A stretch of 11,263 nt of DNA from Methylococcales bacterium (GCA_009692395.1 SHZG01000068.1:1-11263), one strand, 5' to 3'; counted from the first letter of the stretch, positions 1-7,009 are shown. Numbers and translations: made by a program. Notes: generated by a model not told the origin, from the sequence alone.

Positions 1-2
1 GT

Positions 3-140
3 AAAAACCTGAACTTTCGGACATGGATCAAACGACTCAATTGCAAGACCATTTGCTTCTAAAAACTAGAGTTGATGCACGACACCGTCATCGGTTTGCT
101 GATCAACAAGGTCGAATTCGGGCGCGATATTTATTCATAA
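3..140 (+). pseudogene. IS1-like transposase (InsB-type), C-terminal fragment with internal stop
   Basis: This is the C-terminal end of an IS1-family transposase, the DDE enzyme that moves the element. The frame starting at position 3 reads KNLNFRTWIKRLN, then after a break a stretch containing LELMHDTVIGLLIN and ending EFGRDIYS before TAA at 138-140. This resembles the end of InsB of IS1, with its (R/H)IKRL and (S/E)xxxHDxVIG patterns. A TAA at 60-62 interrupts the frame where the copy at the right end of the window reads TCA, so this copy cannot make a full-length protein unless the base is an error. The 5' part lies outside the window. Family assignment is from remembered motifs. Confidence 0.75.
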
Positions 141-161
141 TTACAGATTTAACCCACTACC
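15..161 (+). mobile_element. IS1-like element, 3' end and terminal repeat
   Basis: These 147 bases recur as the reverse complement at 11117-11263 with about four mismatches and no gap. The match stops exactly at position 161, which marks the end of the element. Read inward from that end the sequence is GGTAGTGGGTTAAATCTG, starting GGT(A/G)(A/G)TG like known IS1-family ends. Coding sequence of a methyltransferase begins at the next base. An 8-9 bp target duplication beginning ACTTTATT would be expected at the far end of the element, outside the window. Confidence 0.85.
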
Positions 162-629
162 ACTTTATTTTTAGCGGAACACGTTACGTCAAAGGGCAGG
201 GTGTATGGTTTTGATATTCAATCAGCGGCAATCAACGCGACCCGCGAAAAATTACAGCACAACCAGTTAATCGATGGCGTGACGCTGATTCAAGCCAGTC
301 ATGCGGATATGGCGGTACATATTCCCGTACACCATCATGGCAGTATCAAGGCGTGTATGTTTAATTTAGGTTATTTACCGAAAGGTGACAAAGCGATTAT
401 TACGCAAACCAACTCGACTTTGTTGGCATTAATCGCCGTCTGTTCGTTATTAGCACCCCAAGGACTTGTCACAATTTTGGCGTATTCGGGTCATGCTGGG
501 GGTGATGAAGAAGCTGACCACGTTGAACAATGGGCTGATCAACTGGATGTACAATTTAGCGTCAGTCGGTTTTTGAGTGCGATTCCTAGTCCTTCTGCGC
601 CTAGGTTGTTGGTGGTACACAAACGATAG
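162..629 (+). pseudogene. mnmM: MnmM/YtqB-like tRNA methyltransferase, 5' end removed by IS insertion
   Basis: The frame reads TLFLAEHVTSKGRVYGFDIQ directly from the IS boundary. In full-length YtqB/MnmM proteins this segment follows the SAM-binding DATxGNGHD motif, which is missing here along with roughly the first 30-35 residues. The remaining 155 residues keep the acidic motif GFDIQ and the family signature NLGYLPKGDK. They also keep the AYxGHxGGxEE block and a C-terminal LVVHKR. The family transfers a methyl group from SAM to the aminomethyl-thiouridine at position 34 of certain tRNAs. A GTG at 201 could start a shorter protein, but without motif I it should not bind SAM. An in-frame stop inside the IS at 150-152 prevents fusion with upstream sequence. 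The truncation is read directly; the function is from family knowledge. Confidence 0.85.
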
Positions 630-636
630 TGTTTAT

Positions 637-669
637 AGACCTTTCAGGTTTTAAAAACCTGAAAGGTCT
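637..669. repeat. 16-bp perfect inverted repeat with 1-nt spacer
   Basis: The arm AGACCTTTCAGGTTTT (637-652) pairs perfectly with 654-669 around a single A. It begins eight bases after the methyltransferase stop codon, where a terminator would lie. No U-run follows on either strand apart from the T/A tract at the centre. It is therefore either a bidirectional terminator or a dispersed palindromic repeat parked at a gene end. The structure is certain; the role is inferred. Confidence 0.75.
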
Positions 670-750
670 TATGATGTTATCGAAAGTTAAGAAAAAAAAT
701 GTTTGAATCCGTTAGAATGAGTCATCAAGTATTTTTATTGTTAGGACATA

Positions 751-1995
751 ATGCGCCCAATTAACTTATTCATTATTGCGTTAGTGCTGTTGCAAGGCGT
801 TACCATTGCCAACGCTAAGCCGAAACCCAAAGCTACCGCGCCCGAAAAACTACCCGCTGTTAAGCCAGAAGCTCCAGCAAAACAAATCATCAATATTGCC
901 TATCTAAGTCAAGAGCAAGCTGTACCGCCCGCGCTGTCCAACTTCGACCCGTTTATGCCAAATAAAGGGCTGTTAGGTTCTGAATTAGCGATTAGTGATA
1001 ACAGCACCACAGGGCAGTTTACGGGGCAGGCTTTTGAGTTAAATAAATTTATTGTACCTGTCGATGGCAATGTTGAAGACGTTTTTAATAAAGACATTGC
1101 GGGGAAATTTCAGCTAGTTGTGAGTCTATTGCCTGCTGAGTTGTTAAATAAACTGGCAGATAGTGCGGAGGGTAAGTCGATGTTATGGTTTGATGCCGCA
1201 AACAGTGATGACAGTTTACGCGCTGAACAATGCCGCGTTAATGTACTGCACTTATTACCCAGTCGAGCCATGCGGGCGGATGCACTAGCGCAATACATGA
1301 TGAAAAAACACTGGACGAAGTGGTTTTTAGTCGTTGGTACTACACCTGAAGATAAGTTGTATGCTGATGCAATTAAACGGGCAGCTAAACGGTTTGGTAG
1401 CACTCTTGTGGCAGAAAAAGTCTGGGAACATACTTACGATGCACGGCGCACGGCACAATCCGATGTTGCAGTGTTTAGCCGCGTAGATGATTATGATGTG
1501 TTAGTGGTTGCCGATGAACAAGGGCAGTTTGGTGAATATTTAGATTATCGAACTGAAAGCCCGCGTCCTGTCATTGGCACACAAGGCTTGATTGCTACCG
1601 CGTGGCACAGAACCCACGAACAATGGGGCGCGGTACAAATTCAAAACCGTTTTCAAGAACAGGCGAAGCGGTGGATGGAAGAACAAGATTATGCCGCGTA
1701 TTTAGCGGTCAGAGCGATAGGCGAAGCGGCAACACGCACTAAATCCAATGAATTGAAAGCGATTAAAGCTTATATGCTCAGCCCTGCATTTGCGTTGCAA
1801 GGTTATAAAGGCAGTCCTTTATCATTCAGAAGCTGGGATGGACAAATGCGCCAACCCGTATTGCTTGCCGCACCGCGTTCATTAGTTGCGGTTGCGCCGA
1901 TTGACGGCTTTTTGCATCCTAAAACTGAATTAGACACGCTGGGTGTCGATGAACCTGAAACAACGTGTCATATTGGAAAAAATAATGAAAAATAA
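751..1995 (+). CDS. PQQ-associated ABC transporter periplasmic substrate-binding protein
   Basis: This 414-residue exported binding protein belongs to the family associated with PQQ-dependent alcohol catabolism (LutA/PedA type). The N-terminus is a signal peptide with cleavage likely after ANA (residue 22), followed by a Lys/Pro/Ala-rich linker. The body has the two-lobed branched-chain amino-acid-binding fold, with family landmarks HLLPSRAMRADALAQYMMKK, VVADEQGQFGEYL, GTQGLIATAWHRTHEQWGA, LAVRAIGEAATR and GFLHPKTELDTLG. Two cysteines (in EQCRVN and TTCHIG) could form a disulfide. AGGA at 743-746 precedes the ATG. The end overlaps the next start codon by 11 bp, so it is the first gene of a four-gene operon. 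The ligand is unknown; lanthanide or a dehydrogenase-linked compound is suggested by homologues only. Confidence 0.88.
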   Translation: MRPINLFIIALVLLQGVTIANAKPKPKATAPEKLPAVKPEAPAKQIINIAYLSQEQAVPPALSNFDPFMPNKGLLGSELAISDNSTTGQFTGQAFELNKFIVPVDGNVEDVFNKDIAGKFQLVVSLLPAELLNKLADSAEGKSMLWFDAANSDDSLRAEQCRVNVLHLLPSRAMRADALAQYMMKKHWTKWFLVVGTTPEDKLYADAIKRAAKRFGSTLVAEKVWEHTYDARRTAQSDVAVFSRVDDYDVLVVADEQGQFGEYLDYRTESPRPVIGTQGLIATAWHRTHEQWGAVQIQNRFQEQAKRWMEEQDYAAYLAVRAIGEAATRTKSNELKAIKAYMLSPAFALQGYKGSPLSFRSWDGQMRQPVLLAAPRSLVAVAPIDGFLHPKTELDTLGVDEPETTCHIGKNNEK

Positions 1996-2983
1996 ATTAT
2001 TAACTTATCTATTTCCCAAACGAGACATTTGTCGCTCAATAGTCGTTAGTTTGGCTTTATTGGCTACCACCGTACAAGCAGAAACCGTGTTTGTCAGTTT
2101 AGAAAAAGATAACGCCTTAGCGAGTATTGATCCCATCGAAGGTAAGTTGATTAAAACTGTACCAATAGGGCAACGTCCACGCGGGCTTGCGTTAAGTAGC
2201 GACAATAAGTTTTTGTTTGTTGCTACCAGCGATGACAACACGATTAGAATGTTAGATGCTGAAACCTTGAAAGAATTGGCAAAGTTACCGTCAGGCAAAG
2301 ACCCTGAAACTTTCGCACTCAGTCCTAACGGCGAAAAATTATATGTCTCCAATGAGGATGACAGCTTAGTCACCGTCATTGATTTAACAACTAAAAAAGC
2401 CGTACATGAAATTAAAGTCGGTGTTGAACCCGAAGGCATTACCATCAGCCCTGACAATCAATGGCTGATTAGTGCGTCTGAAACCACGAATATGGTGCAT
2501 TGGATAGACACTAAAACCAATGTCATTGTTGAAAATACACTGGTTGATCCGCGTCCGCGAGCGGTTAATTTTACCGCTGATAGTCAACAATTATGGGTCA
2601 CGTCAGAAATGGCAGGCACGGTAATGGTGTTGGATGCTAAAACCAAACAACCGATTAAAACCATTAAGCTGGAAGTTGAGGGCGTGACGTTTGATAAAAT
2701 TCAACCTGTTGGCGTGGTGATAGATAAAGAAAGAAAACACGCCTACATCGCTTTAGGCCCCGCTAATCGCGTGGCGGTGATTAACGCGCAAACCTACGAA
2801 ATTGAAAAAGTCTTATTAGTGGGGCAGCGGGTATGGAATCTGGCATTTTCACCCGACCAAAAACGTTTATACACCACCAATGGCACGAGTAACGACATAT
2901 CTATCATTGATTTAGACACGCAAACAGTGACTAAATCGGTGGGTGTCGGCACTTATCCGTGGGGCGTTGCGGTAAAACCATGA
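1985..2983 (+). CDS. Secreted YVTN-type beta-propeller protein, PQQ-associated
   Basis: This 332-residue protein has a signal peptide (hydrophobic stretch around residues 18-30, likely cleavage after VQA at 32). About seven repeats follow, each of the form xxxPxGxAxSxDxxxLYVxxxxxxxVxVID, which build a seven-bladed propeller. Examples are GQRPRGLALSSDNKFLFVAT, DPETFALSPNGEKLYVSNED and GTYPWGVAVKP at the C-terminus. The segment PANRVAVINAQTYEIEKVLL followed by GQRVW matches the PQQ-ABC-associated propeller family. I chose the ATG at 1985 over an upstream in-frame start at 1943 because only 1985 gives an N-terminal signal peptide and a normal 11-bp overlap. The propeller presumably works in the periplasm with the binding protein. 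The stop overlaps the ATPase start as ATGA. Its biochemical role is not established. Confidence 0.88.
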   Translation: MKNKLLTYLFPKRDICRSIVVSLALLATTVQAETVFVSLEKDNALASIDPIEGKLIKTVPIGQRPRGLALSSDNKFLFVATSDDNTIRMLDAETLKELAKLPSGKDPETFALSPNGEKLYVSNEDDSLVTVIDLTTKKAVHEIKVGVEPEGITISPDNQWLISASETTNMVHWIDTKTNVIVENTLVDPRPRAVNFTADSQQLWVTSEMAGTVMVLDAKTKQPIKTIKLEVEGVTFDKIQPVGVVIDKERKHAYIALGPANRVAVINAQTYEIEKVLLVGQRVWNLAFSPDQKRLYTTNGTSNDISIIDLDTQTVTKSVGVGTYPWGVAVKP

Positions 2984-3720
2984 GTGAACCTAGCGCGTTA
3001 GCCATCGAAGGCTTGAGTTTTTCTTACGGTAATCACAATGCACTGGATGATATTAATTTCAACATTCAGGCAGGCGAATGCACTCTTTTACTAGGGCCAA
3101 ATGGCGCGGGTAAAAGTACGCTGTTTTCTCTGATTACCCATTTATATGATACGCGGCAAGGACATATTCAATTGTGTGGTTTTGATATTAAACAGCAAAG
3201 CCGATTAGCATTAGCTAAATTAGGCGTGGTGTTTCAACAAACTACCTTGGATATGGATTTAACCGTCGATCAAAATTTACGTTATCACACCGCACTGCAT
3301 GGCATGAGCCGCAAACTTGCCACTGAACGTATTCAGCAAGAGCTGGAACGCTTGAATATGTTCGACCGCCGTTTTGAAAAAGTGCGGCAATTGAATGGTG
3401 GGCATAAACGGCGCGTGGAAATTGCCAGAGCCTTACTGCACAAACCGTCTTTATTATTATTGGATGAACCCACCGTCGGTTTAGATGTACCCAGTCGGCA
3501 AAATATTGTGGATTATGTGCATCGCTTAGCCGCAGAGGAAAAAATAGCCGTGCTATGGGCGAGTCATTTAATGGATGAAATTCATGCTAATGACCATTTG
3601 ATTGTACTGCATAAAGGGAAAATTAAAGCCAATGGCACGGTTGATGAGGTATTGAAACAAACGGGCGTAACCACTATTAATGAAGCGTTTTCTCGTTTAA
3701 CACAAGGACAAGCGGCATGA
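2980..3720 (+). CDS. ABC transporter ATP-binding protein, PQQ-associated
   Basis: This 246-residue ABC ATPase powers the permease encoded next. Visible motifs are Walker A GPNGAGKST (39-47), Q-loop glutamine at about 86 (VVFQQ), a signature loop reading LNGGH (138-142) in place of LSGGQ, Walker B LLLLDE (158-163), D-loop (GLD) and the switch histidine in WASH (196). The catalytic glutamate is present, so it should hydrolyse ATP. The start at 2980 shares ATGA with the propeller stop, and the gene shares another ATGA with the permease, indicating translational coupling. LNGGH followed by KRRVEIARALLHKP fits the PQQ-associated subfamily as I remember it (LutE/Ped type). The alternative is a generic ABC-2 exporter ATPase; the neighbours favour the specific call. 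Confidence 0.92.
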   Translation: MSEPSALAIEGLSFSYGNHNALDDINFNIQAGECTLLLGPNGAGKSTLFSLITHLYDTRQGHIQLCGFDIKQQSRLALAKLGVVFQQTTLDMDLTVDQNLRYHTALHGMSRKLATERIQQELERLNMFDRRFEKVRQLNGGHKRRVEIARALLHKPSLLLLDEPTVGLDVPSRQNIVDYVHRLAAEEKIAVLWASHLMDEIHANDHLIVLHKGKIKANGTVDEVLKQTGVTTINEAFSRLTQGQAA

Positions 3721-4535
3721 GTTTTTTACATTATTGGCGTGCTATGTCAGGCATCGTTGGACGTGAATTATGGCGGTTTGTCACCCAGCGCGAACGTTTT
3801 ATTTCTGCGTTAGTGAGACCGTTAGTGTGGCTGTTCGTGTTTGCAGCAGGTTTTAGGGCAGCATTAGGCTTGGCAATCAGTCCGCCTTATGAAACCTATA
3901 TCCTTTATGAGGTGTATATCACACCTGGTTTGTGTGGCATGATTCAATTGTTTAATGGAATGCAAAGTTCATTATCAATGGTGTACGATAGAGAAATGGG
4001 CAGTATGCGGACATTATTAGTCTGTCCATTGCAGCGCTGGTTTTTATTACTGAGTAAGTTATTGGCGGGTACGGCGGTGTCTGTGTTGCAAGTGTATGTA
4101 TTTTTAGCCATTGCTAGCCTTTATGATATTCATGTTCCACTGAAGGGATATTGGATGGTTTTACCTGCGTTGCTGTTATCTGGCTTGATGTTAGGCGCGT
4201 TAGGATTGCTGTTATCTTCGTTTATCAAGCAATTAGAAAACTTTGCAGGGGTGATGAATTTTGTTATTTTCCCGATGTTTTTTATGTCAACCGCACTGTA
4301 TCCGTTATGGAAAATTAAAGAATCCAGTGCTTTGCTTTATAATCTGGCACAATATAACCCATTTTCACAAGCTGTCGAATTGACACGCTTTGCTTTATAC
4401 GGACAATTTAATCTCCATGCCTGTCTTTATACGTTGGGTTCTTTTATCGTATGTATGACGATAGCCATTATTGGCTATAATCCATCAAAAGGCATGATGA
4501 TGAAAAAGAAAGGTGGGGAGTCAAGTAATTCATGA
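3717..4535 (+). CDS. ABC-2 type permease, PQQ-associated
   Basis: This 272-residue inner-membrane protein has about six hydrophobic segments (roughly 33-53, 64-83, 115-135, 147-168, 177-197, 237-255). The cytoplasmic motif MVYDREMGSMRTLLVCPLQR (about 89-108) and the late segment LYPLW followed by NPFSQAVELTRFALYG are hallmarks of the ABC-2 (NodJ/DrrB-like) permease fold. It pairs with the overlapping ATPase gene. This fold is usually found in exporters, yet the operon encodes a periplasmic binding protein, an oddity shared by the lut/ped systems. The C-terminal tail is short, basic and Ser-rich. It is the last gene of the operon, and no strong hairpin follows immediately. Confidence 0.9.
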   Translation: MSFLHYWRAMSGIVGRELWRFVTQRERFISALVRPLVWLFVFAAGFRAALGLAISPPYETYILYEVYITPGLCGMIQLFNGMQSSLSMVYDREMGSMRTLLVCPLQRWFLLLSKLLAGTAVSVLQVYVFLAIASLYDIHVPLKGYWMVLPALLLSGLMLGALGLLLSSFIKQLENFAGVMNFVIFPMFFMSTALYPLWKIKESSALLYNLAQYNPFSQAVELTRFALYGQFNLHACLYTLGSFIVCMTIAIIGYNPSKGMMMKKKGGESSNS

Positions 4536-4556
4536 TGAAAAATTATTTTTTGTTAG

Positions 4557-4599
4557 TCAATATATGTTAACACTCAAGCTGTATAGTCATCAATATATG
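4557..4599. repeat. Pair of 10-bp direct repeats, 33 bp apart
   Basis: TCAATATATG occurs at 4557-4566 and again at 4590-4599, in the short gap upstream of the gene at 4650. The start-to-start distance of 33 bp is about three helical turns, which would suit a regulator binding one face of the DNA. The motif is AT-rich and could recur by chance. No clear promoter was found beside it. Confidence 0.35.
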
Positions 4600-4649
4600 G
4601 GTGGCAGGCTTTTACATAACACAAGAATCAAAATAAATTCGGTGCTAAT

Positions 4650-6257
4650 TTGAAGAATTCTTATTTTTTAGTTATTCCAAAGCAACAAAAAAATCCTCTG
4701 CGTCTAAGAGAATTTGAAGAAGCTGCGTTGACGAGCTGGATTGCTGAGCTACCTACCGCTAACGTGGGCTTAGCTACGCGGTTAATGCACGATTTTATTA
4801 TCGAATTTAACACTATTGCAATGCCCAGCCAACTACGGCTTAGTGCGTTGGAACTTTTGAGACCCAATGTATTAATTATCGAAGATTATCTTCGCTCCAG
4901 ACTGATGAGAACAGGATTTCCAAAAGAAGAAAGCGACCAGAAAATTCTGGGTGTATTGGTTTCAATTGAAAAAGAATTTTCCATCGGTTATTGGATGGTA
5001 TTGAAGGATTTAACAGGGAGAACAGTCGGCTGGTTTCAAGGTAAGAATACCGTATTAGCACTCCAACGTTGTATTAAAGGGCTAAGTAGTATTGTCATTA
5101 GTCACTTTATTATGGGGCTACCAATACCTGATTGGGTGTGGCTAGATTTACATTCACTTTACAAGTTGAGTGTAAAAATCGAAAAAAACACCATCAAAGT
5201 TGCCAATGATGCAAATCGGGCTAATACAGCCAGTAGCCCAGAAGACTGTTATTTACAAATTCTTTTGCTTAGCCTTGTTGATACCACTGGATTAATGCAA
5301 AAGGAAATTCTACTGGTTGATAAATTTATAGGGGCTATTGATTCTTGGGTTAGTTTGAAAACCGCTCCCGTGTCTGAGAATTCGTTGCAGTGTCTTGTTT
5401 TTACTGACGAAGATAAGCCCCCTCTCTATCAATCGAATATAACGACCAGAAAAGATTCCTCAGTGCTTTATATTGATTTTAGTAAATTACAAAAAGTCTT
5501 CGAAAATAAAGAAAAGTTAATTGATGCGACAGAGGCAAGATTTAGTGCTGTGCAGAGACGGAAAAAACCGCCAGCAGAGTTACTGGATTACCTCGAACAA
5601 CGCTGGGCAGGTGTTAGTTTTGAAGTCGAACCGCTTTTTAGTGATCGTTTAGATCGTTATATCGCGATAGGGTTGGCATCAACCTTGGATTTACAAGATG
5701 TATTAAATACTAGCTATAAAAAAGAGCTGGAATTTCTAGTTCAATCAGAATCGGATAGGTTGTTGTCTTGCGTGTTTACACAAACAGACGTGTTATCTGT
5801 CGGGAGTTTGGTTAGCTTTAGAAAAACCGATATGCCTGAATCTGTGCGCTTATTAGGTGTAATTGATAAAGTGATTGTCGCCAAACAAAGCGGAAAAATA
5901 ATTTTTGGCATGAAGTTGCTTGCACCAGAATTTGTTTCTGTCGATTATAATCAGCTTGATAGTGCAGGGTTCGCAGTGAACGAAGTTCCGAGGAATGGCA
6001 CTGCTGTCGCGAAGGATGTGTTTAAAAAAGGCGTGTTCTACAGCACGGATAAACATGAAGACTATATTATTACTGATACTTTTATGTTGAAAGATGATGA
6101 TTCGCTGCGAATAAATACGAATCAAGATAGTTTTTCTGTTACCTTGAAAAATAGAAAAAATGTTGGCTTAGGTTACTGGCAGTTTGAATGCGTTAGAATA
6201 AAAGAAAAGAAAAAGCAGGCATCAACAGCCAATAAAAAAGGTTATGACTTCATCTAG
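4650..6257 (+). CDS. Conserved hypothetical protein with possible C-terminal PilZ-like domain
   Basis: This 535-residue soluble protein has no signal peptide or membrane segment. The N-terminal half is helical. Its segment from LPTANVG through LRLSALELLRPNV (about 34-74) resembles a family of beta/gamma-proteobacterial proteins I remember as carrying a degenerate PilZ-type barrel near the C-terminus. The matching region here is VGSLVSFRKTD, then LLGVIDKVIV and GKIIFGMKLLAPE (about 384-426). A second beta-rich stretch follows (480-517) before a basic tail (KEKKKQ). I do not see the canonical c-di-GMP residues RxxxR and (D/N)xSxxG. The start is TTG at 4650: the frame is open only back to 4620, contains no ATG there, and has a weak GGTG Shine-Dalgarno. 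Operon membership is unclear after the 114-bp gap. The domain call is tentative; the gene itself is secure. Confidence 0.8.
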   Translation: MKNSYFLVIPKQQKNPLRLREFEEAALTSWIAELPTANVGLATRLMHDFIIEFNTIAMPSQLRLSALELLRPNVLIIEDYLRSRLMRTGFPKEESDQKILGVLVSIEKEFSIGYWMVLKDLTGRTVGWFQGKNTVLALQRCIKGLSSIVISHFIMGLPIPDWVWLDLHSLYKLSVKIEKNTIKVANDANRANTASSPEDCYLQILLLSLVDTTGLMQKEILLVDKFIGAIDSWVSLKTAPVSENSLQCLVFTDEDKPPLYQSNITTRKDSSVLYIDFSKLQKVFENKEKLIDATEARFSAVQRRKKPPAELLDYLEQRWAGVSFEVEPLFSDRLDRYIAIGLASTLDLQDVLNTSYKKELEFLVQSESDRLLSCVFTQTDVLSVGSLVSFRKTDMPESVRLLGVIDKVIVAKQSGKIIFGMKLLAPEFVSVDYNQLDSAGFAVNEVPRNGTAVAKDVFKKGVFYSTDKHEDYIITDTFMLKDDDSLRINTNQDSFSVTLKNRKNVGLGYWQFECVRIKEKKKQASTANKKGYDFI

Positions 6258-6365
6258 GCGCAACTCAATGGTAGATAAGCCGACCTTTTGAGTAGGTGTC
6301 ATGATGTTATACAAAGTAGAAAAATAAAAAAGATGACAGATTTAATTTTTTCGGGTTAACTTAGC

Positions 6366-6394
6366 AATCTTTCTAATAAGTTAGAAAGATTTTT
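6366..6394 (+). terminator. AT-rich hairpin with short T-run
   Basis: AATCTTTCTAA (6366-6376) and TTAGAAAGATT (6381-6391) form a perfect 11-bp stem around the loop TAAG, and the T-run 6390-6394 overlaps the stem base. It lies 108 bases after the stop of the gene at 4650 and 39 bases before the next start codon. It may end the upstream transcript. The low GC of the stem makes it weak, and a role in the next gene's leader is possible. Confidence 0.5.
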
Positions 6395-6400
6395 GATTTA

Positions 6401-6406
6401 TATAAT
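6401..6406 (+). promoter_or_regulatory. Possible -10 box for the gene at 6434
   Basis: A perfect TATAAT sits 27 bases upstream of the start codon, just past the hairpin. No good -35 was found at the usual spacing; the region it would occupy is inside the hairpin. Confidence 0.3.
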
Positions 6407-6433
6407 AAAAATACACTAGGGTGAGGAAGAGCA

Positions 6434-6952
6434 ATGAGTAATGAAGAAAACATTGAACCAGTTATAGATACTGAACAATCCGCAGAGACTGAGCAAGTTA
6501 TAGATTCGCCAAGCGATCAAGCGGGCAACGTAATTTCCCTTCTATTAGACTTAAAAGAAAAAAATCCAAAAGTATTTTTTGGCGCAATTGGTGGTGTAGT
6601 TGTGCTATTGCTGATTTTAATGATGAGCGGTGGTAATGATGAAAAAATCGTTACAGGACCTACGATTAAAAACTTAGCGGTAGGGCAGAAATATGTACTA
6701 AAAAGTGCGAACAGTTATGATCCTGCTGCTGCTGTTCGATTAGTCGGCGTGCCAGGTGCAATAGCGGCTTATGATGATACTGAAGAAGCCGATAGAAATG
6801 CAGCGTGTCAACACATCCCTCAAGGAACATCGGTATCAGTTTTAGAACTCCAAGATGCTTATGGAACAAAAAATGCGTTCGTCAAAGTACAAATGGAAGA
6901 AGGTGAGTGCAAAGGAAAAGATGGCTGGGCTTTAGCAATTGATGTGCAGTGA
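6434..6952 (+). CDS. Single-pass membrane protein, possible periplasmic SH3-like domain
   Basis: I do not recognise this 172-residue protein as a named gene. Residues 1-45 are acidic and probably disordered in the cytoplasm. Residues 46-65 (around FFGAIGGVVVLLLILMM) form one membrane anchor, placing the remaining 105 or so residues in the periplasm. There, GTSVSVLELQDAYG, then FVKVQ and GECKGKDGWAL (about 131-166) look like the strands of a bacterial SH3-like domain, whose usual closing pattern is G(K/R)xGWV. Cysteines 125 and 159 could form a disulfide. A strong Shine-Dalgarno (GAGGAAG, 6423-6429) supports the ATG at 6434. No terminator separates it from the tRNA promoter downstream. Existence is well supported; the domain call is tentative. 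Confidence 0.75.
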   Translation: MSNEENIEPVIDTEQSAETEQVIDSPSDQAGNVISLLLDLKEKNPKVFFGAIGGVVVLLLILMMSGGNDEKIVTGPTIKNLAVGQKYVLKSANSYDPAAAVRLVGVPGAIAAYDDTEEADRNAACQHIPQGTSVSVLELQDAYGTKNAFVKVQMEEGECKGKDGWALAIDVQ

Positions 6953-6963
6953 TAAAATAAAAT

Positions 6964-6991
6964 TTGACGATATAAAAAATTTAGGTATAAT
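6964..6991 (+). promoter_or_regulatory. Sigma-70-type promoter of tRNA-Gly
   Basis: TTGACG (6964-6969), a 16-bp spacer and a perfect TATAAT (6986-6991) stand 18 bases upstream of the mature tRNA-Gly 5' end. The -35 box begins only 12 bases after the preceding stop codon. Confidence 0.75.
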
Positions 6992-7009
6992 AGCTGAATA
7001 AATTGAATT

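Noticed and set aside
23..214. Open frame spanning the IS end and the methyltransferase start
   Set aside because: It is out of frame with both the transposase remnant and the methyltransferase, and simply reads across the junction.
1943..1984. Upstream ATG extending the beta-propeller protein by 14 residues
   Set aside because: It lies inside the previous gene, puts a charged stretch before the signal peptide, and makes a 53-bp overlap; the ATG at 1985 fits better.
2959..2979. Upstream start for the ABC ATPase
   Set aside because: The ATG at 2980 gives the standard ATGA coupling and the family-length N-terminus.
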